Source: Elysia crispata
Taxonomy: Eukaryota > Mollusca > Gastropoda > Plakobranchidae
Assembly: GCA_033675545.1 (NCBI GenBank)
Contig: JAWDGP010003559.1
Location: 276,001 to 340,000 of the forward strand
DNA: 64,000 nucleotides
Direction of reading: 5' to 3'
In this document: positions 1 to 11,113 of the stretch, piece after piece
Position numbering within the stretch: the first letter of the stretch is position 1
How the letters are laid out: every line of letters begins with the position of its first letter
Made by a program: the position numbers and the translations under genes
Notes under the pieces: model-generated
What the model was told of the DNA's origin: nothing
The model's database searches: none
What the model saw: only the letters and a program-made list of their open reading frames with translations

Positions 1-1134
1 TCCATTCACTCTGGCTAGCAAGAGAGGTAATAGTTGCACAATTGAATCTAATGAAGGTGTGCAGTACAAACGTAACAGCACTCATGTAAAGAAATTTCTG
101 TTGCCTAAAACTGGTGAAAGTGTGAGTGTGAGTGATGTTGGGGATAAAAATGGCAGAATGTCTAAAGCTGTGTCACAACTCATTCCTCCACCTGAAACTG
201 TTAGTTCTCAATAGAGGCCAACATCAAGTGATTTAGCTCAATCACCATATGTTCATGCCGGTACATGTAGTGAGACTGCAGTTGAGTGTGATGATATCAC
301 TGAGAATGAGAGCAAAAAATTGAGTGAAAGACCAAATAGAGTGAGAAAGATGCCAAAGAAGTTTGATGATTTTATTATGAACTGAATACATGTATGTACT
401 TCACTTTGAACAATTCTCTTAATACTATTATACATGTACAATGTATACGTATCATGCCCTATGGTTATATCAATTACACCAAGGGGAACTATCTTGAACT
501 TTACCTTAACGTGAAATAAATTTTGAAATTTCCTTTGATTAGAATTTATCTGATCATTCAATACTCACAAGTTCTTCTAGGTTTCCTTATAATTTCTATC
601 TTTCATGAACAACAGAAAGTTAACTTTAACAGATAAGAAAACTGTAAAAGTCTGTTGGAATTTTTGTTTAATTTCATTTTAACAATAAAAGATACTTGTC
701 TATGTTTTAAAGTTAAATAAAAACTGAGCTCATCACTTTATACATGACAGGCAAGAGTAAGAACTGATCTTGCAAGCTAAATGGGTTTTTTTATAATGCA
801 TATTATATAATATTTTTTAAATGATCTTTTGTTTTGACACATCTGAACTTTCTTGAATTTTGTGCTTCAAGTTGAAGTTGGAATCTAAACGTTAAAAGCA
901 TTTTGCTGATTCTCTTTTAATTTTATATTTTTGTAAGTTTCAGTTTGAATGGATTTGTTAAAAGACAACTTTTAAAATAAAAGGGGTAGGGAATGTAGTA
1001 TTCTGCTATGAAAAAAGTAATATTTGGCAAAATGTATTATTATGCCAAGCCAGCACATACCTGGAAAGGTAAACGTCTGTTGATACTCTCTCGAAAAGCA
1101 TGGCTGAATAAAGAATGACTGCTAAAGTTAGACA
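1..1134 (+). mobile_element. Fossil Ty3/Gypsy element, 3' end (integrase tail, 3' UTR, LTR)
   Basis: This is the 3' end of an LTR retrotransposon whose body lies before the window. The first ~384 bases read as an integrase C-terminal tail: a small beta-rich stretch, a low-complexity linker, then a basic end (RKMPKKFDDFIMN) closing at 382-384. The same ending, RKLPVKFQDYIMN, closes the pol frame of the minus-strand element at 61057, so the two belong to related lineages. About 600 noncoding bases follow, then a purine tract near 976-992 and a candidate short LTR. The copy looks broken, with about one break in the visible part. Family assignment rests on the integrase tail and the purine-tract/LTR layout. 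Confidence 0.65.
994..1134 (+). repeat. Candidate short 3' LTR
   Basis: It begins TGTAGTATTC directly after a purine-rich tract, contains an AATAAA-type polyadenylation signal near 1108, and can end at a CA near 1134. The layout (short LTR of ~140 bp, signal ~25 bp from its end) matches the candidate LTR at 60086-60242. The 3' boundary is a guess because the partner LTR lies outside the window. Confidence 0.45.
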
Positions 1135-1342
1135 TTTGTTCAATGTTCAATGATGTCCCAATGTTATAAATCTATTTATTAGGGTAAGAATAAAAACACT
1201 AGATAGATAAATAGATAGCTACTACATTAGCAACCACTGAAACGAAAGGACAAAAAAAATTGAAGTTTTTGCTATGTCTGGACGTCTGCGTGTCCTCATT
1301 AACCTGTGGTTCCTGGCGACTGTTTCCATAAAAAATAAAAAT

Positions 1343-1370
1343 GTGGCATCATGCAAAAACGCGGCACATG
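1343..1370 (+). repeat. Left terminal inverted repeat
   Basis: Starts GTGGCATC and contains CGCGGCACATG. It matches the reverse complement of 5808-5835 with three mismatches and no gaps. The CpG-rich core stands out from AT-rich surroundings. Confidence 0.6.
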
Positions 1371-1589
1371 GTGAAATTTTTGGATTTGAACTTATTGTTT
1401 TTTTCTTAATCCCCAGACTTTTCTGAACAAAATGCTTTTTAAATTTTTCAAATATCTTAATTAGAAGCTGAGATATGGCACATTGAAGTCACAGCTTTAC
1501 GAAAACAAGAAACTGAGAAAAACGTCGTTAAAGTTTTATCATTTATTTTTCTCATAAAAGCATGTTTTCTGGTACCATAGGGAGATCAT

Positions 1590-2335
1590 AATGCATAGTT
1601 ATGACCCCATACACAACTTTTAGGTACCAGAGATACATATTCACACATAGAAATAAATATCATGTTGATTATATCATAAAAATAAAGGTCTTGAGAAGAA
1701 AAAAAGACGTAAAGTGAAATTAAAGAAAACCGAAAAAAATGACAAGTTGAGTGCTCAAAGTCAATAGATGTAGATTATTTGACATGACAGTTATGGTAGT
1801 TTAAATAAAAGATAAAGTCAGTTAAAATTATTTATGAGAAGGGGCAAAAATTCATAAATTTAAACTTATACAAGGTTAGTGTGAAGCAAAGCATTAGTCG
1901 GCAATAGCGGAATAGAGAAACTTAAGTGAAAAATGAACTTATGGATTTTTAGTAGGTTAAAGAACAAAGTTATGACTCATAAATAATTTTTAGACAAGAG
2001 ATACATATAATTTACAAATAGAAAGTACACATGTATATCAAGTTGATTATTTCACATGAAATGAAGATTAGAATAAGAATAAAAGACTTCATGTGAAGTT
2101 AATGAAAAGCGACTAAAGAAAAGTTAAGTGTTCAAAGTCAATAGATGCTTACGTGTGTTAATGACAGAAATGTTAGTTTCAATAAAAGACAAAATCAATT
2201 TAAATTTATCTATTAGTACTATAACAGTTCTTATATTTAAATTGATAAAAATGCAAAATTAATAGCAAACCATTAGTAGGCAATAGCAGAAAAGAAAAAA
2301 TTAAGACAATAATGGAATCATTTATGTTTCCACAG
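1590..2335. repeat. Imperfect ~380-bp tandem duplication
   Basis: Two diverged copies lie head to tail. Landmarks such as TCAAAGTCAATAGATG (near 1757 and 2138) and TAGTCGGCAATAGC or its variant (near 1895 and 2276) recur about 381 bases apart in the same order. Both copies are AT-rich and have no open frame. They lie in the noncoding left arm of the candidate transposon. Confidence 0.65.
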
Positions 2336-2395
2336 TATTCATGGTAAGGTGCAAAACAGTAATATTACAATTTTTACAGAGATGTTCACTTAGAC

Positions 2396-5211
2396 TTATT
2401 TCTTTCCCTTCCCTTTTCCTTTTCCTTTACCTTTACCTTTTCTACCTGTTGGTGTTTCCCCTACCTGTCCTGTCGATGTTGTCGCTGTTAATGTAAATTG
2501 TCCTGTCACCTGTCTACTGCTATGCGATTTCTTCGCTACCTTGGGAGCTGGGGCTTGAGGCTCTTCATCTTCCTCTTCAAACTGTGTAGTACCTCTTGAA
2601 GGTTTTGGGACAGTAGGCAAAGGTGCCACTAGGTCTTGCTTTTCTGGAGAAGCAAACTCTCTGATCTCATTGTACAGGTACCATTCTCGCTGCGGACTGA
2701 GTCCTGCGGGCTGCACAAGAGGAGGAAACTGATCTGGAGGAGGTTGAACCAACAAAAGGTTTTGGATTACCTCCTCTGAATCAGAGGCTTCTTTGAGGAT
2801 AACATTGCCCTGAGATTCTTTGCTGAAAATGAAATGGTGAATTTTTTTGATTCCCACCACTTTTTTAAAAAAAGAAGGCAAATAAGTCTTCCAGTCATAT
2901 GTGGGAACAAAAACCTCACCTCTTTCATTTCCGCAAAACTGGGCAATGTTTCCTCTGGCCGAATCCTTAACAACATCCTCCATATCCCCTAAACTATCCA
3001 CCCTGGTTCTTTTAAACTTTCTCCTGAGCAGCCCGAAACACCAATCACAACTAAATTTGGTGTGACCCGCAATCAGAAAAGAGAGCGTGATCTTTGTATG
3101 CCGCCCAGTGAGCACCCGCCATAGGAGGTACATCATCATGCAGCAATTTTTTTTTTTGGCCCACTGCAATTATCTGCATGAAGATGTACCTCCACTTCCC
3201 CAAGACCATAATTCTCAAAAAAATGATGGATGAGAGAACTAAACAGTTTGAACCCTTTCCTGCTTGTGCAGATTCATCAATTAAATAATTGACCTGTGAA
3301 GATAATGCCTCACAACAAACTCCAAAAATGCCACATTTTCTGGGTGTTTTGAAAAAAATTGGGCCAGGTTGTAAGGGATTACTAGGATAATGCATCTTGC
3401 TATCCCATGAATTGCAAGGGTGTTCTCCCAAGGCAGATGTTGGCAAAAGTGCCCTCTTTGTCTCTTCACAAACTGCTGTGTACACTGGTCTTTCTAATTT
3501 AAAAGTTTGAATATGTTTTATTGTAGCCTCTGACACAGCACTTCTGACTTCAGCATCCTCTGTTAGGGCTCTCTTTGCAGCACTGGCATTTTTTTGACAG
3601 ACCCAACAGAGGTCAGTAGCTGGTTTCATGGTTGTAATATGCGGGCAAAAATCCAACCATGCTTGTCTAAAAGTGCTGAGTGAAACGCATCTGAATCCAC
3701 TTTCTTTAATAGCAGCTTCATAGGCTCTGTACACACTGATTTTAGTGCAGTTTGTGGGGAGAAGAAAGACATCTGATCTCCAGCTTTGTGGGATGCGACC
3801 CGGCAATGGCATAGCATGAAGCTCTGCATAATTTGAAATAAAATCTTTCACTCTCTCATAATCTTCTTTGGCTAGAACATTGTGGGGCATTACCTTCTTT
3901 CGTTTATGGATGCGAGCCTCAATACCCTCACTCTTATATTGCTTCATCAAAGAAGTCAAGCGACGCTTCTCAAGGCAGTGAAGATATCGGAACAGTGTGA
4001 TGCAAATTCTCCTACCATGAAAATAGAAATCTGTGCGTTGGGATGCACGAGGAGACTGTTCTTTTTTACGTGAACGCATGGTAGTTTCCGAGAGGTGCAT
4101 CCCATCGCACAGTTTTGAAAGTACAATAAAATATAACTCTTCTTTACTTTTCTCTAACATACTAAGTCTAAAGTCTTTAAGTGTCTTGTCTAAAAAAAAG
4201 TGTAGCATGGCTGGCCGTCATGGTACTTGCAGCCGCAGTGGGGTACAGGTGGCAGTGGCTCTAGCTCATCAAAGTCATCTGATGGCTGAGATGACTCCTC
4301 TGGTTCCACATCAAGCTGCTCAGTTAGCTGGCTTACGTAGTTGCCTCTAACAACAACAGGAACAAAGTCATCATCTGATTGAGAAATAAAATGGGAGAAG
4401 ACTTAATCTGGACATCAGTAGAGAATTTTTTTCACGTGCGGAAAGACAATTTAATAGAAAAACAAAATGAGTTCAATATACCAATTCAGTTAAGATATCA
4501 AAATTTAAATTTGCCATTAAAAATGTTAAGAATAGCAATGAATTCTTACCATCTGATCCATCTTCATCTGAGACTGGTTGGGTACCTCGGCTTGACTGGT
4601 CTGGGGCCAGGGCCGCTGTAGGAAATAAAAAGAAAATAATTTAATATATTTCCCTAATAATATGAAAATCAAATACAAAAAACAAAAGATAAATTTGTTA
4701 ACAGGGTTTTTAATTACTATGATATTCCATAAAGAAACACAAAACTTGCTTCGACGTTATGATCTAAACTGCATGCACTCTGATCTTAAAAAGTAGCAAA
4801 GGATAGTGCCTTGAGAGAACTAGATCTGAGGTAGATCTAGGTAACTTAGGATATAAATAGGCTATAATCATAGATCTTGGTAGAATTGGAGAAGTTTTCG
4901 AGTCTAAATTTGTAGAAGAACCTGCCTATGTTGCTCTTTTTTTGGCACTTGTGACGTCTAAACCTAGACTTGGATCTAGACTCTAAATCTAGTTTGGGTT
5001 AGCTTGGTTACCAACACTTACCATAAATAGTTGATGGGTCGCCTAATTCCTCTTCATCCTCCTCATCTGGTTCGCCAAAAAACTCATTCAGATGTTGCTG
5101 AAATAATTCCTCATCAGCCATACTCAATGCATTGCAATTCCTGGCCTGATTAAGCAGATTTGCAATAGTTTTTGATGTTACTGTTCGATCAGCTGAGCCT
5201 TCGTCCGCCAT
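2396..5211 (-). CDS. DUF7869-like element-borne gene, three exons, frame-disrupted
   Basis: Exon 1 (5022-5211) starts MADEGSADRTVTSK. Exon 2 is 4550-4615 and exon 3 is 4374-2396; both introns are GT...AG and phases agree (1,1). The order is an acidic N-terminus, CGCKYHDGQPC, a basic region, a TDLCWVCQK zinc-like motif, FKTPRKCGIFGVCCEAL, a DNCSG motif, GHTKFSCDWCFG, and a C-terminal GKGKGK tail; about 745 residues in all. I recognise the family as multicopy invertebrate proteins, probably DUF7869. A DDE-type nuclease role is only inferred from the acidic DNC motif and the TIRs outside. Exon 3 shows three apparent frameshifts: near 4192-4199 (T8 run), near 3255, and near 3147-3157 (A11 run). 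Two lie in homopolymers, so sequencing indels are as likely as decay. Confidence 0.7.
4550..4615 (-). CDS. Exon 2 of the DUF7869-like gene
   Basis: 66 bp between CCTACAG and GTAAGAA, phase 1 on both sides. It encodes AALAPDQSSRGTQPVSDEDGSD (split at both junction codons), Ser/Asp-rich like its neighbours. It is too short to be seen except by splice sites and phase. Confidence 0.6.
5022..5211 (-). CDS. Exon 1 of the DUF7869-like gene
   Basis: 190 bp ending in G|GTAAGT. It encodes an acidic 63-residue N-terminus (EPDEEDEEELGDP). The start codon sits in CAAGATGGCGGAC, a YY1-like start-site motif. This exon is open with no break. Confidence 0.65.
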
Positions 5212-5807
5212 CTTGAGACGATAAACACAGCCTTAGTGACCGACCCCAATGTTTTAAATTAATTATTAAAAATACTTTTTGTTCTTCAATCAACTTTTTA
5301 AGCTTGAAACTCAAAACTAGAATGATTTAATCAATTAAATTATGACGTTTGAGCGACATAAACAGTCATAAACAGCATTGGTTTAAAGGAAACAAACAGG
5401 TAGTCACAGATTCTTCTCTCTTCAATACATTAGATATGCGCACTACTTCTAGTGTTTACTATAAATACTAAATTCATGCGCACTGTTTATGAATGAAAAG
5501 CCGGAGTTCTCCCCTTGAGTTTGATAATTATGCAATAGTATAGTACTAGTGTGTAATGGAGGAGGACGAAAGGCTGTTGAAAAGGACAACGTAGTCCGGC
5601 CGAAAATCGCGATTTTTGACAAAAATGTGTCTGCACCTAGCATCAAAAAACGCTTTAAAAAAGATATATTGGCAATGAATTCCAATAAAAGCTTTTAGGG
5701 AATGAAAGTTGAATAGTTTAGGGATACTTTGGTACCCATAGCTCCAAACTCATAGGTTATGACCCGACCTCCTATTTTTCTCTATATCTCAAAACAACCT
5801 CCAGCGA

Positions 5808-5835
5808 CATGTGCCGCGTTTTCGCTCGATGCCAC
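5808..5835 (-). repeat. Right terminal inverted repeat
   Basis: Read on the minus strand it begins GTGGCATC and ends CGCGGCACATG, 25 of 28 identical to 1343-1370. Flanking bases are A/T-rich on both sides, which hides any short target duplication. Confidence 0.6.
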
Positions 5836-8181
5836 TTTAAAATCATCACCTTAGCAAGGTAAGCGTCGCTTGTTTCACTAATTACGTGTGGGCAATTTTT
5901 TTGTTGTATTTATAAGGGGAGAAAATCCAATTTACTGTTTGTAACCAAAAGCGTGCTTGATTGATGTGTAGTGTTGGCTACTGCTGCGTCAAGCGGCAGG
6001 TTTTGCCATTTCGTGAAATTTAAATAGCAAATACGGATATTTACACCCTAGTTGACAATTGCTTATGGAACAAATTGAAGGTAAAGACTGATCAATTCTC
6101 TATGTGATATTTTGCTTGCCTGCACAAAGAGCTTGCAAAACTCGGTTGGCTGTCTCAACACTATTTAACCCTTGGCCAGCTAGAGTGATCCGAGCGTCAT
6201 GGAGGTCTGAGAGAAACAGTGCCCTCCTCATTACCTAGTTATTTCGATAAGCCTCGGATTTATCAAAGACTTTAATTGGCGCCCTTTCAGTTAAGTGCAC
6301 TTCTCTTTTTGTATGAACTTGTGTTATATTTTTTATTCTGTACTGGACCTCAACCCCGGCGAACCACACTTCTCGTGAGGAGGGAAAAAAAACTAAGATA
6401 GCTAAATGGACAAAGCTAGACAATTTGGCTGTATCGCGTTTGACTCTTTTGATTTTTAGAGCATCAAGTAATGTCTGTGTTGACTCACCATGAGGTTGAG
6501 ACATGATGAGGAAAAAGGGAGATGTGAATTAAGATCAATTTCTAAGTACTTTCCACCACGATCTTGTTGTGGTAGTGTGCACCAATAGATCTGGATCGAG
6601 TGAGAGACTCTAATATAAACGTATAATTATCTAAGTTTAACGGGTTGTACGTGACCCCAACTTAGGATTCAAAATTAGGATATCAGAACTAAGTTCTACA
6701 ATTAAGTGAATTTAGTGGAAACTGAAACAAGACTTAAAGCTGAAAAAATCTTAATATGAAAGCTGTCGTCTAGATTGCTTGGGCGAACATATTTGTTTCG
6801 AAGCAACTCCAAGGTTTAACTCTCAAGTAACATAGATTGTCATCAATGCTGCAGTAGCTTAAGTCATTTTCATACAAGTAATTATGACTCCGCAGTGCAA
6901 CAACTATTCATCGATCTGAGCTCAAAGTCTTAAAGCATAGACCAGGCAAAATACCGTTCACTCTTGACTTGTAAATGAAAGAAAATAACTTATTTTAAAT
7001 TCAAACTTGAATCTAGATCTAGGTCCATCAACTTTACATACAAAACTCAAGCCATGGAATTTACCAAAAAAGTCTAGAATTAGAAAGTTTAGACATAGGC
7101 TGGAATGATTGATGCATCGCAGTCAATGCCGAAGGTCGGTACATGTAGTAATAAATGAGATGTGTCGTATAATACGGGTCAAAACGAGTAGATCAAGATA
7201 ATGAATTTGCATTTCCTTATGCTGCCTTATATCGAACATGTATTTATAAAAATCGTTAAATTAAAAATGAATAATGAGCATAATTATACAATATCTAGCT
7301 AAAAAAGTTGCTATGTACTACAGCATTCTAACAGCATAATGGTTCACAAAAGTGAAGATCCACGACTGTGCAATTTCTGGAACAGATTTTGGAAGAAAAT
7401 TGAAGCTACTAAAATTGGCACTGGTAATTGATATGCCGCATTAGTTATTTCTTTTACCTATAAGTATAACAAATTAAGGGCAAGGATTTTAGAGACCTTA
7501 CTTTTTATAATTATGATAACCCATCAGAATCACAAAATAGCCCGCTGTTTTGTGGGTTAGATTGTATAGATCGGCTGCAGGAGTGACATCACCAAGATGA
7601 AAAAGATGAAATCACCAAGACTCGATAACAATATCTGTGTCTGCCAATCTACGAAAACAAAAATAACTATACCCCCAAATTTGAATTTGTCGTCCTTTGT
7701 CTCGGACTTCTGTGGTACTTTTGAAATAAATATAAAATTTCACTCTTTTGTTTGGATATTGGTGGTTTCATAGAAAAAATGTGGTTTTTTTTAGAGAACT
7801 CCGAATTGACGTGTGATCACGTTAAGTTACTGGAACATCGAGTAACTTTATGTGTAGATTCCATATACTTTATATGTTAGTTATATTAGTTTTATTTTAT
7901 TTTTTTAATCACACTCGCACAACTAGCGTAACAGTACTTACACAAAAAAAAAAACTGTTCTAAATTTAAAAGAACTTCAACAAAAATAAATTGCGATAGA
8001 ATGTTCAATGGAAGATAGATTCTTATGTCTTTTAAATAGTGCAAGACAGTTCGTGTGTCAACTTATATATATATATAAAAAAAAATCGAAGTTGGTCTGG
8101 TCACTATAACATACACACATCCCTCAAACAAAAACACACTTGTCCCTCACAACTTGCCAGAGTGTGGAGTGGCGCAAAAAT

Positions 8182-8253
<72 letters not shown>

Positions 8254-8867
8254 TATCGTTTGGTGGGCCTCCGTCAAGGGGGGTAAGCATCAAACCAGAA
8301 GAGGAGTGATACCTTTGGCACCGGCATAATGTCCCAGGAAAATAAGTTTACAAACACGCTCGGCTTTGTTTATGAAAAACCCATTTGAAGAAAGGAGCTG
8401 AAAAATCTCAGGTGTTGAGAGTGTTCTTGGGGCGAGTACTGACGACTAGGTTGCCATCAAGATACTTGAATGTCAAAGACATGTCATGAGGTACCCCATC
8501 CAATAGACTTTGGAACGGCTCCAAACTATTTTCTAAAGAAACGTCATATGCTTAAACTGCCAGAGATCGCAGCATATTGGTTGTGCACGATTGAGCCAGG
8601 GAATTCTGACGGTAAACTCTCATAAGGCAAATGATTGTACTGCGTACAAGATGAATGTTAAAATCTTGTTTATGTGGGAGCGATTAGTGGTCTTCGTCAG
8701 AGATCCATTTACACGCATAAAGTCATAACATGGACACCATGTGCAATCAGCTTAAGGGAAATTACATGCCATGAAAACTACTAGGATTTGGGAGGGCGGA
8801 AAATGATAAGTTGTCCAGAATTTGGGTGGCTTGATTGACACTATGTGAATTGCTGAAATGAAGCGTA
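5836..8867. other. No gene recognised
   Basis: AT-rich sequence with scattered short open frames that show no domain, splice context or compositional shift. A TA dinucleotide array interrupts it at 8184-8252. A slightly less AT-rich stretch at 8270-8760 may be an old repeat, but no family could be named. Confidence 0.5.
8184..8252. repeat. (TA)n microsatellite
   Basis: About 34 uninterrupted TA units. The open frame running through it is a simple-repeat artefact. Confidence 0.95.
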
Positions 8868-9055
8868 CGGCCATTTTCATTTAAAGCATTATCCTTACCA
8901 CTGCTGAGCACTACCTAAAACTCTAGCTCTTATTGATCTTCCTTATAATTAACCCAGCGATTTGCCTTCTCTAGATCGTCCTAGATGTTTGTGCGTCCAA
9001 TGGCAAGTGTTGGGCTTCCGGATTCAATGGTTGTCTTTGGTGCGATTTGGACTTT
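8868..9055 (+). repeat. SINE-like interspersed repeat, fragment
   Basis: Shares an ordered block with 33610-33850: CTGCTGAGCACTA, CCTAAAACTCTAGCTCT, CCTAGATGTTTGTG, and GGATTCAATGGTTGTCTTTG. The tRNA-like head seen in the 33.5-kb copy is absent here, so this is a 5'-truncated copy. Confidence 0.55.
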
Positions 9056-9405
9056 CCTACCAGTTTTATCAGCATGGAAATACAGACCACATAGACACTT
9101 CTCCCACTAGAGTAGAGACAATTTAGAAAACAAACACACAAGATGCACCACTAACAGAAACAAAGACAGAGGAAGTAAATTTCGAAAGAGCCTCATACAT
9201 AGAACATATATAACACAGAAACATAATTTATCAGCGCAATAGTCATAAACATGACTTCTCACAACCAACAAGAACTCGCCGTACCCCCATAGATTTATCA
9301 ACACCTATCAAACCACAACAGATAGCTCAATATCACCAATGATAAACATGTTTTATTACTCGCCATTGTTGCTTGTTTGAACATACTCGATAAAGTAACA
9401 TACGC

Positions 9406-9480
9406 TGAAAAAAATGTGAGGAAGTGTGAGGAAGAGGGGGGGGGGGGAGGTCTCATGGAAAAGTGATATCACACCTTTTA
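9406..9480 (+). repeat. G-rich direct repeat, left copy
   Basis: Contains AAATGTGAGGAAGTGTGAGG, then a G12 run, then GTGATATCACAC. The same order recurs at 11958-12036 on the same strand. The repeats flank the multi-exon gene at 9790-11757. The G run could form quadruplex structures. Confidence 0.6.
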
Positions 9481-9789
9481 GCCTATTACAGTGTATTAGA
9501 AATAGATTGCAAACTAAGATTTTTTTAAACAATTCAAACTAACTTTCATTTATCTTCTTTAATACATTCCAGATCTATATTTCCTTCCAGATTATCACAA
9601 ATTTGGGAGCCAACAGAGACCATAGTTCCCCAAATTTGGGAACTTTGGCCCAGAAAGAGCCAAATTGGCATCCCTGCCTGTCAGACAAAGGGGAAGTCAT
9701 TCTGCACCCAATTTTTGTTTATGAGAAATTAGTAGGCTTATCAACAAATTATAAGGCCTAAATAGATCTATAAAAATTTAGATTTCACA

Positions 9790-11074
9790 ATGGATGGGGT
9801 CAATAAACTCTATCATGATTTTTTCAAGGCCTTCACTGAGGTACATAGTACAAGTGGAACAGAGGTACAAAGAAGGGCGAATGAAAAGTGGGCGCAGCTG
9901 AAGGCCCAGGCCAAGGTGGGAGACATGGGGCCATACAATGAGGAGATGACCAAACTTAAACATAAAAAAAGACACCATCAAAGCCAAGTCATCTATTACA
10001 TCGTTTTTTGCACGACAATCAAGCACAAAGAAAGCTAGATCTAGTGATCCTGATCCTAGGCCTACACCGACGCCGACACAACCAGCACAAGAAGACCCTT
10101 CTCCTGGCCCTATGAGCAAGAAGAGAAACCTAAGCCTAATGAAAAACCATGTAAATCTCGTCGGACGCCAGCCCAAGACAGCCTTACTGCAGAGATTAAT
10201 GAACTGCGGGCATGTATTTTAAATCTTCAAGCTACACTAATTATAACGAAGGAATTTTATCTATATAATGAAACACAATTATAAAATTTATATCCCCATA
10301 GATAAAAGCATCACTTTCTTTAATAATGTTAGCCTATGTATAACTTCTTATGCATTACTTTCTCAGATCTGGTCAGCCTGCATCATCGCAGATTTTCCTG
10401 TCAATGCTGAGTATGTTACGCCTCCGCCCACCAAAGGAGAAGAGAATGAGGAGCTTGGTATTGACTGCCACTGGGCAGCGCAGCATGTGAGGCATGGACA
10501 GTACTGCCTTATGATTGCCAAGTATGTTTAAATTACATTCTGACTAAGACAAATGTGCATTTTTTCTGTTTATGTATTGAAAGTCTTTTAAGTCTGAACT
10601 TTACTGAAGCCTCTCATTTTTTTAAATATTAGAATTAATTTTATCAACTCCAGACATACAAACAAAATTGTACATGTATTAATTTATATATGCCAACAGT
10701 TGGATGACCTTTGGACAGAATATCTCCCACAAAACCCAGACATTGCAAACACACTCTATACTAACCTACAACAACTCCAGTGACTGCTGGATCGGATAAA
10801 TAAATATGTAATATTAATATAATTTGTAATAATATGAAATTTTGTTGCTTTTTCTTAGATGCGGCAACACAAACTGCTGCCATCCCTGGCTGACAAACTG
10901 GCCTGAGGTGATACCAGGCAGATTCCTGCCTCCTCCCAAGCAGGTTGTGAGGGAAGCATCTGGGCCAAGCATCCTACTGCCATCAGCAGAGCCAAATAGA
11001 AGTGCCAGGTAGATGATCTTGACAGAAAACCTTGCCCTGACCACCTTGAAGGTTCCAGGTGAAATTATAATAAA

Positions 11075-11113
<39 letters not shown>

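Larger units (their letters stand above)
1343..5835. mobile_element. Candidate DNA transposon with 28-bp TIRs and an intron-containing gene
   Basis: Two inverted copies of a 28-bp sequence lie at 1343-1370 and 5808-5835 and match at 25 of 28 positions. Between them is a single minus-strand gene (2396-5211) of a family I recall as multicopy in molluscs and cnidarians, with an acidic HLHADNCSG motif that could belong to an RNase H-like nuclease. The left arm (1371-2395) is noncoding and contains a ~380-bp imperfect tandem duplication. The right arm (5212-5807) contains a perfect palindrome, AAAATCGCGATTTT, at 5603-5616. I could not identify a convincing target-site duplication. The superfamily is unknown to me. 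The TIR match is seen directly; mobility is inferred. Confidence 0.55.

Noticed and set aside
6235-6504. 89-residue minus-strand frame
   Set aside because: No recognisable domain, splice context or codon bias.
8039-8329. 96-residue open frame with an Ile/Tyr run
   Set aside because: Runs through the TA array and has no domain.
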